From Lacinutrix mariniflava (GTDB lineage: Bacteria > Bacteroidota > Bacteroidia > Flavobacteriales > Flavobacteriaceae): a stretch of DNA of 64,000 nt. This document shows positions 43,754 through 52,968 of the stretch, piece after piece; within the stretch, counting starts at the first letter, position 1, and every line of letters begins with the position of its first letter. The notes beneath the pieces were generated by a model. It worked only from the letters and a program-made list of their open reading frames with translations. It was not told the DNA's origin and did not search any database. The position numbers were made by a program, and so were the translations under genes. The stretch spans positions 185,458 through 249,457 of the forward strand of contig NZ_LIQG01000015.1 of NCBI RefSeq assembly GCF_001418015.1, in the 5' to 3' direction.

Positions 43754-46700
43754 ATGAAAAACATTTTAAAAATACTCTTTATGTTTTTTGCGATAGTACA
43801 AATACAAGCGCAAGACATGCCATCTATTAAAGTTGGTGAAGACAAATTAGGAATTACTTCTCTAGATATAAAGGTAGAAGTCGTTGGAAATATAGCGACC
43901 ACAACATACGATATGCTTTTTTACAACCCTACTAATACAGTGTTAGAAGGCGAATTAAATTTTCCGTTAGGCGAAGGTCAAGATGTATCAAGATTAGCAT
44001 TAGATGTAAATGGAAAACTTAGAGAAGCCGTAGTCGTAGAAAAGGAGCAAGGTAGGGTTGCTTTCGAAGCTGTGGTAAGACGAGGTGTAGATCCAATATT
44101 ACTAGAAAAAGGAACTGGTAATAATTACAAGGCACGTATTTATCCAATTTTTGCTAAAAAGCATAAACGTATTGTTCTAGCACATGAACAAGAACTGATT
44201 TTGAGTGAAGATGCACACTATTTTCAGTTGCCTTTAGGTTTTAAAAAGGACTTAGATCATTTTAGTTTTACTATGAATGTTTTTGATCAGAAATTACAAC
44301 CATCTTTAGATAAAGGTAGTCTTGAGGATTTTAAATTTAGTACGGTAAATAAAAATTATTATGCAAAATTTGAAAAAGAAAACTACACACCAAGTAAGGC
44401 TTTAACTATAAAAATACCACAAGAGATTAATAATAAAATGATTGTTTCAGAAGACTACTTCTATATCTATAAGAAACTGAATGCAGAAAAAAGATTACGT
44501 AAAAAATCGAAAACGATAACCTTATTTTGGGATGTTTCTCTATCTATGGAAAATAGAGATTTGGAAAAAGAGATTTCTTTTTTAAACAATTATATAAAAC
44601 ATTTAAAAAATGTAAATGTGAAACTAATAAGCTTTAGTAACACAATTATTAAAGATAAGATGTTTAAAATTGAAGATGGAAATTGGGAAGATTTAAAGAT
44701 GGAACTTGCTAATTCTATTTATGACGGTGGTACATCTTACGATAAGTTATTTAAAGTTGTTGATACTGATGAAGTGCTTTTGTTTTCAGATGGAATGAGA
44801 AATTTGAGTGCACTTTCCGTGAAAACAAAGCAACCTTTTTTTGTTGTAAATAGTATTATTAAAGCGAATCACGCAAAATTAAATACTATAGCAGAAGCTT
44901 CAAATGGAAAATATATCAACTTAAAAAACACAAGTGTTAATGATGCTGTAAATGAGATAATATACCAGTCGTTTAAATTTTTGGGTGCTTCAACCAATAA
45001 TAAAAATATAGAGTTTTATCCAAATCAACCAACTACGGTTTCAAACGATTTCTCTATTACAGGCAAAGGTTTTAAGGTAAATGATGTAATTACTCTAAAT
45101 TTTGGATATGGAAAAGAAACAACTTTAAAAGAGCAAATTACCATAACAAACGATGTAGAGAATAAACTAGTTCAACGTATATGGGCTCAGCAAAAACTAA
45201 ACAAGTTACAACGAAAAAATGAAGAGAATAAAGTAGAGATTATTACGCATAGTAAAAAGTATAATGTAATAAGTAATTACACGTCCTTAATTGTATTAGA
45301 AACAGTCTGGGATTATGTAAGGTATAAAATTACACCTCCACAAGAGTTGTTAGCAGAATACAATACTATTATGAATAATAATAATAATAACAAGAAAATT
45401 GTTTCTGGAATCAATGTAGAAAATAAAGAAGAGGATTTAGAAGAAGCAGTAGTTACAGAGATTGTTGCTCCTGCTAATATTAATGGAAATATTTCTGGAA
45501 CTATTACAGACCAAGATGGATTGCCGCTGCCGGGAGTAAATGTTCTTGTAAAAGGAACGTCAAATGGAACGACTACAGATTTTGATGGTAATTATACTAT
45601 TCAAGCAGCAACAGGAAATACATTAGTGTTTTCTTACGTTGGAAACACTTCAGAAGTTGATGTTACTAATGCATCTAATATTAGCTTTACAATGTCTGAA
45701 GGAGCTTTGGATGAAGTTGTAATTACGGCATTTGGAATTAAAAAGAAGAGAGACGAAGTTACCAATTCATACCAAGTAGTTAAAACTGAAGAATTAACTA
45801 AAGCTAACAATCCCGATGCTGTTAAAAGCTTGGCTGGAAAAGTAAGCGGATTACAAATTACTCAAACCACCAATGGAGTAGATGCGAAAACAAGAATTGT
45901 ATTGCGAGGAAACCGCTCAATCTCAGGAAATAATCAAGCGTTAATTGTTATTGATGGTGCAATATCTAGTTCAGAGATATTAAGTGCTTTAGACCCTAAT
46001 CAAATTCGAACGATAAATATTATAAAAGGAGCTAGTGGTTCTACTCTTTATGGATCTCAAGGTGGTAATGGAGTTATTGTAGTTAGTACTACTCCAGAAT
46101 TGAGATTTAGTTCTGATAGTACATCAAATAATTCTAGAATTAAAAAAGACACTTATAGAGGGAAGCTTAAAATTAAAAACGAAATTAATAATGCAGAATA
46201 TATAAAAGAACTATCTAAAGCTAAAAATGTAGAGCAAGCTTATAAAATATATCTAAAACAAAGAAAAGATTATAGTCGTTTTCCTGCTTATTATATTGAT
46301 GTTTACGATTTCTTTTCTCAATATAAAGACAAAACTTATAGTTTGAGAATCTTAACAAATATAGCAGAGATAGATTTCGATAATTACGAGCTATTACGAG
46401 TATTTGCTTATAAGTTAGAAACCATAAATAATTATAAATTAGCGAGCTATATTTTTAATCAAGTTTTAAAGCTAAGACCAGAAGATTCACAATCTTATAG
46501 AGATTTAGCTTTATCATATCAAGAAATAGGTGAGGAGCAAAAGGCTTTCGATTTATTAAATAAAATTGTAAGCGGAGCTGTCTATGAAAAAGAAGGAAGA
46601 AGAAAGTTTCAAGGTATGCAAACCATCACAAAAAATGAAATTAATAAACTAATTCAAAAGTCATCTAAAGTAAATGACGAATTGCTTGAGAGTTACAATA

Positions 46701-47077
46701 AAATTGAAACAAACTTTGATGTTAGAGTGGTTATAGATTGGAATCATAATGATACGGATATCGATTTACATATTATAGATCCAAATCTCGAAGAGTGTTC
46801 GTATGAAAATGTAAAAACAAAAATGGGAGGAGAGATGTCAAAAGACATGACTCAAGGTTTCGGACCAGAAGAATATACTATTAGGAATGCTAAAAAGGGA
46901 GCTTATTTTGTTAAAGTAAATTACTTTGGAGATCGATACCAAAAGGTAGAAAATCCAACGTTTATGAAAGTGACTTTATTTAGAAATTTTGGTAAACCTA
47001 ACGAATCCAAAGAAATTAAAGTAGTACGATTATCGAAGTCTAAAGAAAACCAAATAGTAGCTAAAATAGAGATTTAA
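43754..47077 (+). CDS. Secreted VIT-vWA-plug-TPR-DUF2135 multidomain protein
   Basis: A 1107-aa exported protein (signal peptide 1-20, ending QAQ). Order: VIT domain (about 22-150, YNPTNTVLEGELNFPLGEG, YKARIYPI), vWA domain with MIDAS Asp260-x-Ser262-x-Ser264 in LFWDVSLSM and DGGTSYD and LFSDG later, a linker, a CarboxypepD_reg-like domain (about 575-660), the SusC-type linker VVITAFGIKKKRDEV, a TonB plug (about 675-785), TPR-like repeats (about 840-950) and a C-terminal DUF2135-like domain (about 985-1107) with NDTDIDLHIIDPN and GPEEYTIRNAKKGAYFV. No outer membrane barrel or T9SS signal is seen. VIT-vWA proteins are exported adhesion or assembly modules in known cases; this combination I do not recognise. 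Confidence 0.87.
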   Translation: MKNILKILFMFFAIVQIQAQDMPSIKVGEDKLGITSLDIKVEVVGNIATTTYDMLFYNPTNTVLEGELNFPLGEGQDVSRLALDVNGKLREAVVVEKEQGRVAFEAVVRRGVDPILLEKGTGNNYKARIYPIFAKKHKRIVLAHEQELILSEDAHYFQLPLGFKKDLDHFSFTMNVFDQKLQPSLDKGSLEDFKFSTVNKNYYAKFEKENYTPSKALTIKIPQEINNKMIVSEDYFYIYKKLNAEKRLRKKSKTITLFWDVSLSMENRDLEKEISFLNNYIKHLKNVNVKLISFSNTIIKDKMFKIEDGNWEDLKMELANSIYDGGTSYDKLFKVVDTDEVLLFSDGMRNLSALSVKTKQPFFVVNSIIKANHAKLNTIAEASNGKYINLKNTSVNDAVNEIIYQSFKFLGASTNNKNIEFYPNQPTTVSNDFSITGKGFKVNDVITLNFGYGKETTLKEQITITNDVENKLVQRIWAQQKLNKLQRKNEENKVEIITHSKKYNVISNYTSLIVLETVWDYVRYKITPPQELLAEYNTIMNNNNNNKKIVSGINVENKEEDLEEAVVTEIVAPANINGNISGTITDQDGLPLPGVNVLVKGTSNGTTTDFDGNYTIQAATGNTLVFSYVGNTSEVDVTNASNISFTMSEGALDEVVITAFGIKKKRDEVTNSYQVVKTEELTKANNPDAVKSLAGKVSGLQITQTTNGVDAKTRIVLRGNRSISGNNQALIVIDGAISSSEILSALDPNQIRTINIIKGASGSTLYGSQGGNGVIVVSTTPELRFSSDSTSNNSRIKKDTYRGKLKIKNEINNAEYIKELSKAKNVEQAYKIYLKQRKDYSRFPAYYIDVYDFFSQYKDKTYSLRILTNIAEIDFDNYELLRVFAYKLETINNYKLASYIFNQVLKLRPEDSQSYRDLALSYQEIGEEQKAFDLLNKIVSGAVYEKEGRRKFQGMQTITKNEINKLIQKSSKVNDELLESYNKIETNFDVRVVIDWNHNDTDIDLHIIDPNLEECSYENVKTKMGGEMSKDMTQGFGPEEYTIRNAKKGAYFVKVNYFGDRYQKVENPTFMKVTLFRNFGKPNESKEIKVVRLSKSKENQIVAKIEI

Positions 47078-47098
47078 ATCTATAGACTAATTTAGTAA

Positions 47099-47128
47099 AA
47101 AAGGAACACAATTGTGTTCCTTTTTTTT
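47099..47128 (+). terminator. Rho-independent terminator
   Basis: The palindrome GGAACACAATTGTGTTCC flanked by As and followed by eight Ts, about 25 nt after the VIT-vWA gene. The A run before it makes it potentially active in both directions, which suits the convergent gene ending at 47298. Confidence 0.9.
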
Positions 47129-47297
47129 ATTTAACGAAAATCAGCAATACATTTAGTGTACGTTGCTTCTGTAATTTGAATTAAGTACGATGATTAAGTG
47201 AATATTGCACACTATTCTAAGGCAATCACATAGTAGGTTATATTATCTATCAATACAGAACAGTAAAGTTTAATTGATAAAATAGAATGACATGCTT

Positions 47298-48176
47298 TTA
47301 GTCTTGATGTAAAAATCCAATTCTAACATTTTTGTTTTTTAAAATGTCTTTAGCTTTTTTATGCTGTTCCATAAAGGTTTCATAGTTAGTACCTTTGCAA
47401 ATACCGTAAGAATAATGATATTTCAATAATTCCATATCGAAATTAGATACTGTTGAATTTTCATTAAAGCAACCCGAAAAATAATTAATACACTCCAATT
47501 CGTTGTTAAATGTAAAATTTCCAAGGCTTTGGAAGAAAAGCTTCTTCATTGCTATTAACTTGGTTTTTTCATTAAAATTTACACTAGTAATAATTTTAAT
47601 TGTTGTTTTGTATATTTGGTTTTTGCCATTCCAATACATGTAATATTCTGATTCTTTATTGTTTACCATTCGCGATTCATATTCAAAATCACCAGAATTG
47701 TAAATGATATAGTTAGAATCTTCAACATGTTTAACGACATTAATATTTAACGAATCAATTTTGTTTACTAATGAATTGGCGAAAACCATAAAATCTTTTT
47801 TAGTTTTCTTTGGAATGGATTTTGAAAAAAATATGGAAACATCATCTTTCCAATATTTCATTACTGTTTTGTTTTTTAGACTATCGTTACTATATGTAAA
47901 AGCAACCTTGGTGTAAGCATCTAAAAAAGTAGAATCTTTATATTTATAAGGTACTCTAATGCCTTTTGGCTTATAATTTTCTATTACTACAAGTGTATCG
48001 TTATCTCTATAAACAAAATTTAAACTGTCTTTTTGGGTTAATGGTTTCTTAAATTTTTGTTTGTAATATTTTAAAGGTATTAAAGCTCTTGAATGGCTGT
48101 GATTCTTAATGTTCTCTTCTTGAGCAAAAGAATTTACCACAAAAAAAAGGCTAAGGATAGTAATTAATGTTTTCAT
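47298..48176 (-). CDS. Secreted protein, possibly DUF2927-like
   Basis: A 292-aa exported protein (signal peptide 1-18, ending SFA). The C-terminal half, with KKLFFQSLGNF, a cysteine-containing loop, and NFDMELLKYHYSYGICKGTNYE, recalls the DUF2927 pattern in which a helix with LxQxLG is followed by LTxxDxxLLxxLYxPxL. The putative zinc-type His/Glu residues of that family are not visible here, so it may be a degenerate member. It is paralogous to the disrupted gene upstream and overlaps its stop by 4 nt (ATGA). Function unknown. Confidence 0.65.
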   Translation of the reverse strand: MKTLITILSLFFVVNSFAQEENIKNHSHSRALIPLKYYKQKFKKPLTQKDSLNFVYRDNDTLVVIENYKPKGIRVPYKYKDSTFLDAYTKVAFTYSNDSLKNKTVMKYWKDDVSIFFSKSIPKKTKKDFMVFANSLVNKIDSLNINVVKHVEDSNYIIYNSGDFEYESRMVNNKESEYYMYWNGKNQIYKTTIKIITSVNFNEKTKLIAMKKLFFQSLGNFTFNNELECINYFSGCFNENSTVSNFDMELLKYHYSYGICKGTNYETFMEQHKKAKDILKNKNVRIGFLHQD

Positions 48177-49014
48177 TTAATTATTTTTTTTCTAAGAATA
48201 ATAAGTGAATCAAAGATTTCCGAATCTACTTTAAAATCGTACAAATGTTGATAGTGATACTTCAGCATCATAATATCATAATCTGTAATGTACTTGGTTT
48301 CAAGAATAGGTTTATTGTATAAAATCGATTCTTTTGGAGCATATTTAGATTCAAAAAAGTTACCCAAAGATCTAAAAAAACCTTTTTTAAGTTTTATTAA
48401 AAAAAGATCATCATTAATTATCGATCTACTTATTTTAAAATGGCATGAAAGTAATTTATGATCATTATTAGCATAGAACTTATAAGTCATTTCACTAAAA
48501 GTGATGTCTTTAATTTCTGCCTCACTTAATTCTAATTTTTCTTCATAAGGATAAGAGCTAACTTCATTGTCCATAACATCAATAAAATAATTAGCCTTTT
48601 CAAAGTCATTGGTAAAGGCAAAGCTCAAATTATTGATTTTAGGAATGTCTTTAATAAATTTAATAAATTCTGATTTAACGTTTTTTGGTAAATCAGAATC
48701 TATAAATATAACAAGTGGTCCAATGATTTGTGTAATATTGCGATTTTTGTAATGTCTAAACGCATGCCATTTATAGCGTTTAACTAAATTTTTATTATCT
48801 AACAGAGAAAAACCTTTCAGAAAACTTAATTGAGAAGAATCTATCTTTACTAATGTTGTATCCAAAGTAATAGTCTGCTTCTCAGGAAATTTTAAATTTA
48901 CTGATCTGTCTGTTTTAGTTATTCTGAAAGACTTCTTTAGCTTAATGTTTTTTCATTTTGAGAAAAAACACTAATCGAAATAATACAAAAAAATACAATT
49001 ATAATGGCTCTCAT
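48173..49014 (-). pseudogene. Frameshifted paralogue of the 292-aa secreted protein
   Basis: ATG at 49014 encodes a good signal peptide (MRAIIIVFFCIISISVFSQ) and then NEKTLS before a TAA at 48939-48937. The other part reads open in another phase from about 48952 down to 48173 (ending LRKKIIK), and contains the body (GPLVIFIDSDLPKNV, GFFRSLGNFF, DYDIMMLKYHYQHLY) homologous to the neighbour. The switch point is a run of six As on the minus strand (48953-48948); a seventh A would give one open frame of about 280 codons with a signal peptide. Reading the gene as starting at TTG 48865 would lose the signal peptide. It may be a pseudogene, a phase-variable allele or a sequencing error. Confidence 0.75.
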
Positions 49015-49017
49015 ATT

Positions 49018-50646
49018 TTAAACCTGTAAAACGCCCATATTAAACTTCTTCTCAATAGGTGCATGATTTGCAGCTTCAATACCCATAGAAATCCATGTTC
49101 TCGTATCTAAAGGATCTATAATAGCATCTGTCCATAAACGTGAAGCAGCATAATAAGGCGATACTTGGTTATCGTATCTGTTCTTTATTTTAGAGAATAA
49201 TTCTTCTTCTTTCTCAGGAGTTATTTTTTCTCCTTTTTTCAATAAGGAAGCCTTTTCTATTTGTAATAATACTTTAGCAGCAGAATTCCCACTCATAACA
49301 GCTAATTCAGCACTTGGCCAAGCCACAATTAATCTAGGGTCGTAAGCTTTACCACACATAGCATAGTTTCCTGCACCATAACTATTTCCAATAATAATAG
49401 TAAATTTTGGAACTACAGAGTTACTTACAGCATTCACCATTTTGGCACCATCTTTAATAATACCACCATGCTCACTTTTACTACCAACCATAAAACCAGT
49501 AACATCTTGTAAGAATACTAAAGGTATTTTTTTCTGATTACAATTAGCAATAAAACGGGTTGCTTTATCTGCGCTATCATTATAAATTACACCACCAAAT
49601 TGCATCTCACCGCTTTTGGTTTTCACCAACTTTCTTTGGTTAGCTACGATACCAACAGCCCAACCATCTATTCTCGCGTAAGCAGTTATAATTGTTTTAC
49701 CATAACCTTCTTTATATTCGTCGTATTCTCCATCATCTACCAAACGAGAAATAATATCAAGCATATTATATTGGTCTGCTCTCGATTTTGGTAGTATACC
49801 GTAGATATCTTCAGGATTAAGTTTTGGTTTTATCGCTTCAACACGATTAAAACCAGCTTTATCATAATCACCAATTTTATCTATTATACGTTTTATTTTG
49901 TCTAAAGCATCTTTATCGTCTTTAGCTTTATAATCTGTAACGCCAGAAACTTCACAATGTGTAGTTGCACCACCAAGCGTTTCATTATCAATATTTTCTC
50001 CAATAGCAGCTTTAACGAGGTAACTTCCGGCTAGAAAAATACTTCCAGTTTTATCTACAATTAAAGCTTCGTCACTCATAATTGGTAGATAAGCACCACC
50101 AGCAACACAGCTTCCCATAACGGCAGCAATTTGAGTAATTCCCATACTACTCATTACAGCATTGTTTCTAAAAATACGTCCAAAGTGTTCTTTGTCAGGA
50201 AATATCTCATCTTGTAAGGGTAAATAAACACCAGCACTATCTACTAAGTAAATAATAGGTAATCTGTTTTCTATTGCAATTTCTTGAGCACGTAAGTTCT
50301 TTTTTCCAGTAATAGGAAACCAAGCTCCTGCTTTTACAGTTGCATCATTAGCAACAACAATGCATTGTTTACCACTAACATAGCCTATTTTTATAACAAC
50401 ACCACCAGAAGGGCATCCGCCATGTTCTTCGTACATACCATCACCAACAAAAGCACCAATTTCAATACTTTTTCTTTTTTTATCTAATAGGTAATCAATA
50501 CGTTCTCTGGCAGTTAACTTGCCTTTTTCGTGTTGTTTATCTATTCGTTTTTGTCCTCCGCCTAATTTTACTTGTGCAAAGCGTGAACGTAAATCTGATA
50601 AAAGTAATTTATTGTAATCTTCGTTTTTATTGAAGTTGATATCCAT
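49018..50646 (-). CDS. Acyl-CoA carboxylase, carboxyltransferase (beta) subunit
   Basis: A 542-aa biotin-dependent carboxyltransferase of the PCC/MCC beta type with two crotonase-like halves: KLTARERIDYLLD near the N-terminus, GGCPSGGVV, GSCVAGGAYLPIMSDE, FLAGSYLVKAAIGE with TTHCEVSGV, and in the second half QDVTGFMVGSKSEHGGIIKDGAKMV and IGNSYGAGNYAMCGKAYDPR. The methylcrotonyl-CoA carboxylase beta chain is the best guess from length and motifs; propionyl-CoA cannot be excluded. I chose ATG 50646 because the longer frame from 50700 adds 18 non-conserved residues. The biotin-carrying alpha subunit is not in the window. Confidence 0.9.
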   Translation of the reverse strand: MDINFNKNEDYNKLLLSDLRSRFAQVKLGGGQKRIDKQHEKGKLTARERIDYLLDKKRKSIEIGAFVGDGMYEEHGGCPSGGVVIKIGYVSGKQCIVVANDATVKAGAWFPITGKKNLRAQEIAIENRLPIIYLVDSAGVYLPLQDEIFPDKEHFGRIFRNNAVMSSMGITQIAAVMGSCVAGGAYLPIMSDEALIVDKTGSIFLAGSYLVKAAIGENIDNETLGGATTHCEVSGVTDYKAKDDKDALDKIKRIIDKIGDYDKAGFNRVEAIKPKLNPEDIYGILPKSRADQYNMLDIISRLVDDGEYDEYKEGYGKTIITAYARIDGWAVGIVANQRKLVKTKSGEMQFGGVIYNDSADKATRFIANCNQKKIPLVFLQDVTGFMVGSKSEHGGIIKDGAKMVNAVSNSVVPKFTIIIGNSYGAGNYAMCGKAYDPRLIVAWPSAELAVMSGNSAAKVLLQIEKASLLKKGEKITPEKEEELFSKIKNRYDNQVSPYYAASRLWTDAIIDPLDTRTWISMGIEAANHAPIEKKFNMGVLQV

Positions 50647-50804
50647 TAAGTATATTTTTAAGCTAAAATACAAAAATGGTTGAAACCATTTATAGTTCAC
50701 TATAATATCTTGTATTTAGGTTTGATTTTTTTTTAAAGACATCGTGTTTTATACATTATTAAAGCAAAAAACATTCTAGTTAAGGATTAAGTCATTAAGT
50801 TTTT

Positions 50805-50812
50805 TATATTTG
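50805..50812 (+). promoter_or_regulatory. Putative -7 promoter box of the AAA/ABC cluster
   Basis: TATATTTG, an exact TAnnTTTG match, lies 18 nt before the start of the CbbX-like ATPase gene. No TTG is seen at the expected -33 distance. Confidence 0.45.
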
Positions 50813-50830
50813 AATTATTAAAGTTAATTT

Positions 50831-52321
50831 ATGAAAAACGAAACGAAGCCTTTAGCTTTAACTATTTCTACAGAGTATATAGATTTGCTAAAGATAGAAA
50901 GTGATAAAATACTTATTAATTGCAAGCAGTTAAATGGTAATAAAGCATTTTTAAGTTCTTTTAATACCATTTTAAATTCAGATTCTCATAATATTAGCTA
51001 TAAGGCAGAACACGTTTTATTACATGATTTATTAATTGTTTTTAATGAATTAACTGCTACTTATAAAACTTTAACTGAAGTTCCTGCGAAAGTAAAATTT
51101 ATTTTAATTTATTTTTATGAAAGACTTCAAGGTAAAGATTTAAGTAAATCTTTCGATATAAAAATGATTAACAAATTGGTGCAATCGCCTCAACTTGATA
51201 AAAATGTAAAACTTATTCAGAAAACTGCTTTTTTTCATCCTATAAAAGAGATGGAAAATGAGTTTATATTGCCATCTGTTTTAACTAAAATAAAAGAAGA
51301 TAATTTATTAAGCATTACTTCTTTTTTAAACCGCATTGCAGCTTTAATGCTAAATGCAGACGATAAAATTACAAATGAAGAAGGTATTGTACTTAAAACT
51401 GTTTCAGATAAAATTAATAATCCTAAAATTATAGTTGATAAAGCAATTTATAGTCAAGTTCCAGAGAACGACACGCTAGAAATTGTAATGGCAGAACTTA
51501 ATGAATTAATTGGCTTAAAAGAAGTTAAAAAAAGTATAGAGGATCTCACTAATTTTTTAAAGGTTCAAAAATTACGAGAATTAAAAGGGCTTAAAACATC
51601 CAATAATTCTTTACATGCTGTTTTTATGGGACCACCAGGAACAGGTAAAACTACCGTTGCAAGAATGCTTGGCCGTATTTATAAACATTTAGGTTATTTA
51701 GAAAGTGGTCACCTTATAGAAACAGATCGAGCAGGTTTGGTGGCTGGTTATGTTGGGCAAACGGCTATTAAAACCGAAGAAATTATTCAATCTGCCTTAG
51801 GTGGAGTCTTATTTATTGATGAAGCTTATTCGCTTACTTCTGGAGGTTTAAATGATTTTGGAGGAGAAGCTATAGAAATTTTATTAAAGCGAATGGAAGA
51901 CCAACGTAGCAATTTAGTTGTTATTGTAGCTGGTTATCCGGATGAAATGGAAACTTTTATACAATCTAATCCTGGATTACAATCTAGGTTTAACCGTTAT
52001 TTTAAATATAATCATTTTAGTGTTGATGGGCTTTTAAAGATTTTTAAATTATATGTAAAAAAAGCTGATTTTAATCTTACCGCTAATGCTGAAGAAAAGT
52101 TACTAGAAATTTTAGAAAGAGTACACAAAAAAATACATAAAGGGTTTGGTAACGCTAGGACAATGCGTAATTTATTTGAAAAAATAATTGAGAGACAAGC
52201 AAATAGAATTGTTTCAATTGTGCCTATTACAGAAGAAATATTGATTACTTTAAAAGAAGAAGATATTCCCGAAATACTAAAAACAGTAAAAGAAATCACC
52301 ATTTTTGGGGAAGAAAATTAG
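50831..52321 (+). CDS. CbbX/SpoVK-like AAA ATPase with TerB-like N-terminal region
   Basis: A 496-aa cytoplasmic ATPase. Residues 1-210 are helical; a stretch near 167-195 (LNRIAALMLNADDKITNEEGIVLKTV) has the DGxxxxxE-like look of a TerB metal-binding domain. The AAA+ domain runs from about 220 to the end: ELIGLKEVKKSI, Walker A GPPGTGKT at 267-274, VGQTAIKT pore-loop region, Walker B GVLFIDEA at 325-332, SRFNRYF and a C-terminal lid (GFGNARTMRNLFEKIIERQANRI) as in CbbX and SpoVK. No RuBisCO is present, so activase function is ruled out here. It begins a seven-gene same-strand set with an ABC transporter. Confidence 0.87.
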   Translation: MKNETKPLALTISTEYIDLLKIESDKILINCKQLNGNKAFLSSFNTILNSDSHNISYKAEHVLLHDLLIVFNELTATYKTLTEVPAKVKFILIYFYERLQGKDLSKSFDIKMINKLVQSPQLDKNVKLIQKTAFFHPIKEMENEFILPSVLTKIKEDNLLSITSFLNRIAALMLNADDKITNEEGIVLKTVSDKINNPKIIVDKAIYSQVPENDTLEIVMAELNELIGLKEVKKSIEDLTNFLKVQKLRELKGLKTSNNSLHAVFMGPPGTGKTTVARMLGRIYKHLGYLESGHLIETDRAGLVAGYVGQTAIKTEEIIQSALGGVLFIDEAYSLTSGGLNDFGGEAIEILLKRMEDQRSNLVVIVAGYPDEMETFIQSNPGLQSRFNRYFKYNHFSVDGLLKIFKLYVKKADFNLTANAEEKLLEILERVHKKIHKGFGNARTMRNLFEKIIERQANRIVSIVPITEEILITLKEEDIPEILKTVKEITIFGEEN

Positions 52322-52378
52322 TAAATAGTGTAACACTTAACATTTATTTAAGACATATAAATTAAACAAACTCAAACA

Positions 52379-52879
52379 ATGACAATACAGGATTTAATAG
52401 ATTGGTTTAATGGGAATCATTATATAACATTAGGCTATTTTGCTATTATTATACTTTTAACAGTAATTGTGGTGTCAATTATTAATACCAATAATGCTAA
52501 AGCATTAAAATATGTAATGAGTGCAATAGTTTATGCTGTTACCATTCCAGGTGTTCTAGCGGTAATTCTTGTATTATATGCGTTGCTAATGCAAAGATCT
52601 AACATTTTAAATGTAGGAATTGTAACCTATTTTGTTCCTATTGTTGCCATGGTTATAACCTTAATGATTTTAAATAAAAAGGTGTTGATGCGTAATATTC
52701 CTGGTTTCGATAAATTGTCTAGTTTAATATTAATGATTGGAATTGCATTCGGAATCATATTTATACTACAAAAAACATATTTTGGAGTATTATTTATAGG
52801 TGGTTTCACACAGTTAATAATGGTTTTTGCTGTAGTTTTAATCATCCTTAAGGTTGCTTGGTCTCGATTCACTAAGTAA
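52379..52879 (+). CDS. Five-helix membrane protein
   Basis: A 166-aa integral membrane protein with about five hydrophobic segments (near residues 17-40, 41-66, 74-98, 104-128 and 137-160) and almost no polar loops. No family recognised. It lies 57 nt after the AAA ATPase and 89 nt before the first coiled-coil gene in a run of seven same-strand genes, so it is probably a structural part of the same system. Confidence 0.7.
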   Translation: MTIQDLIDWFNGNHYITLGYFAIIILLTVIVVSIINTNNAKALKYVMSAIVYAVTIPGVLAVILVLYALLMQRSNILNVGIVTYFVPIVAMVITLMILNKKVLMRNIPGFDKLSSLILMIGIAFGIIFILQKTYFGVLFIGGFTQLIMVFAVVLIILKVAWSRFTK

Positions 52880-52968
52880 GACAAATCATTAATACAGTTA
52901 ATAGTTATAATAATTTATTTAAATTTACGTGCGTTATTAGTAAATAAAAGAGATCAAATATATTTTAA

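Noticed and set aside
41953..47077. Functional SusC/SusD nutrient uptake locus.
   Set aside because: Both plug proteins lack a barrel and there is no SusD gene.
48173..48865. A 230-aa protein starting at TTG 48865.
   Set aside because: The frame is open further upstream to the A6 run, and a matching signal peptide lies there in another phase, so this is the body of a frameshifted gene.
50647..50700. N-terminal extension of the carboxyltransferase to ATG 50700.
   Set aside because: The 18 added residues have no similarity to the family start; ATG 50646 gives the usual length.
50831..52321. RuBisCO activase CbbX.
   Set aside because: No RuBisCO or carbon fixation genes are present; only the ATPase subfamily is shared.
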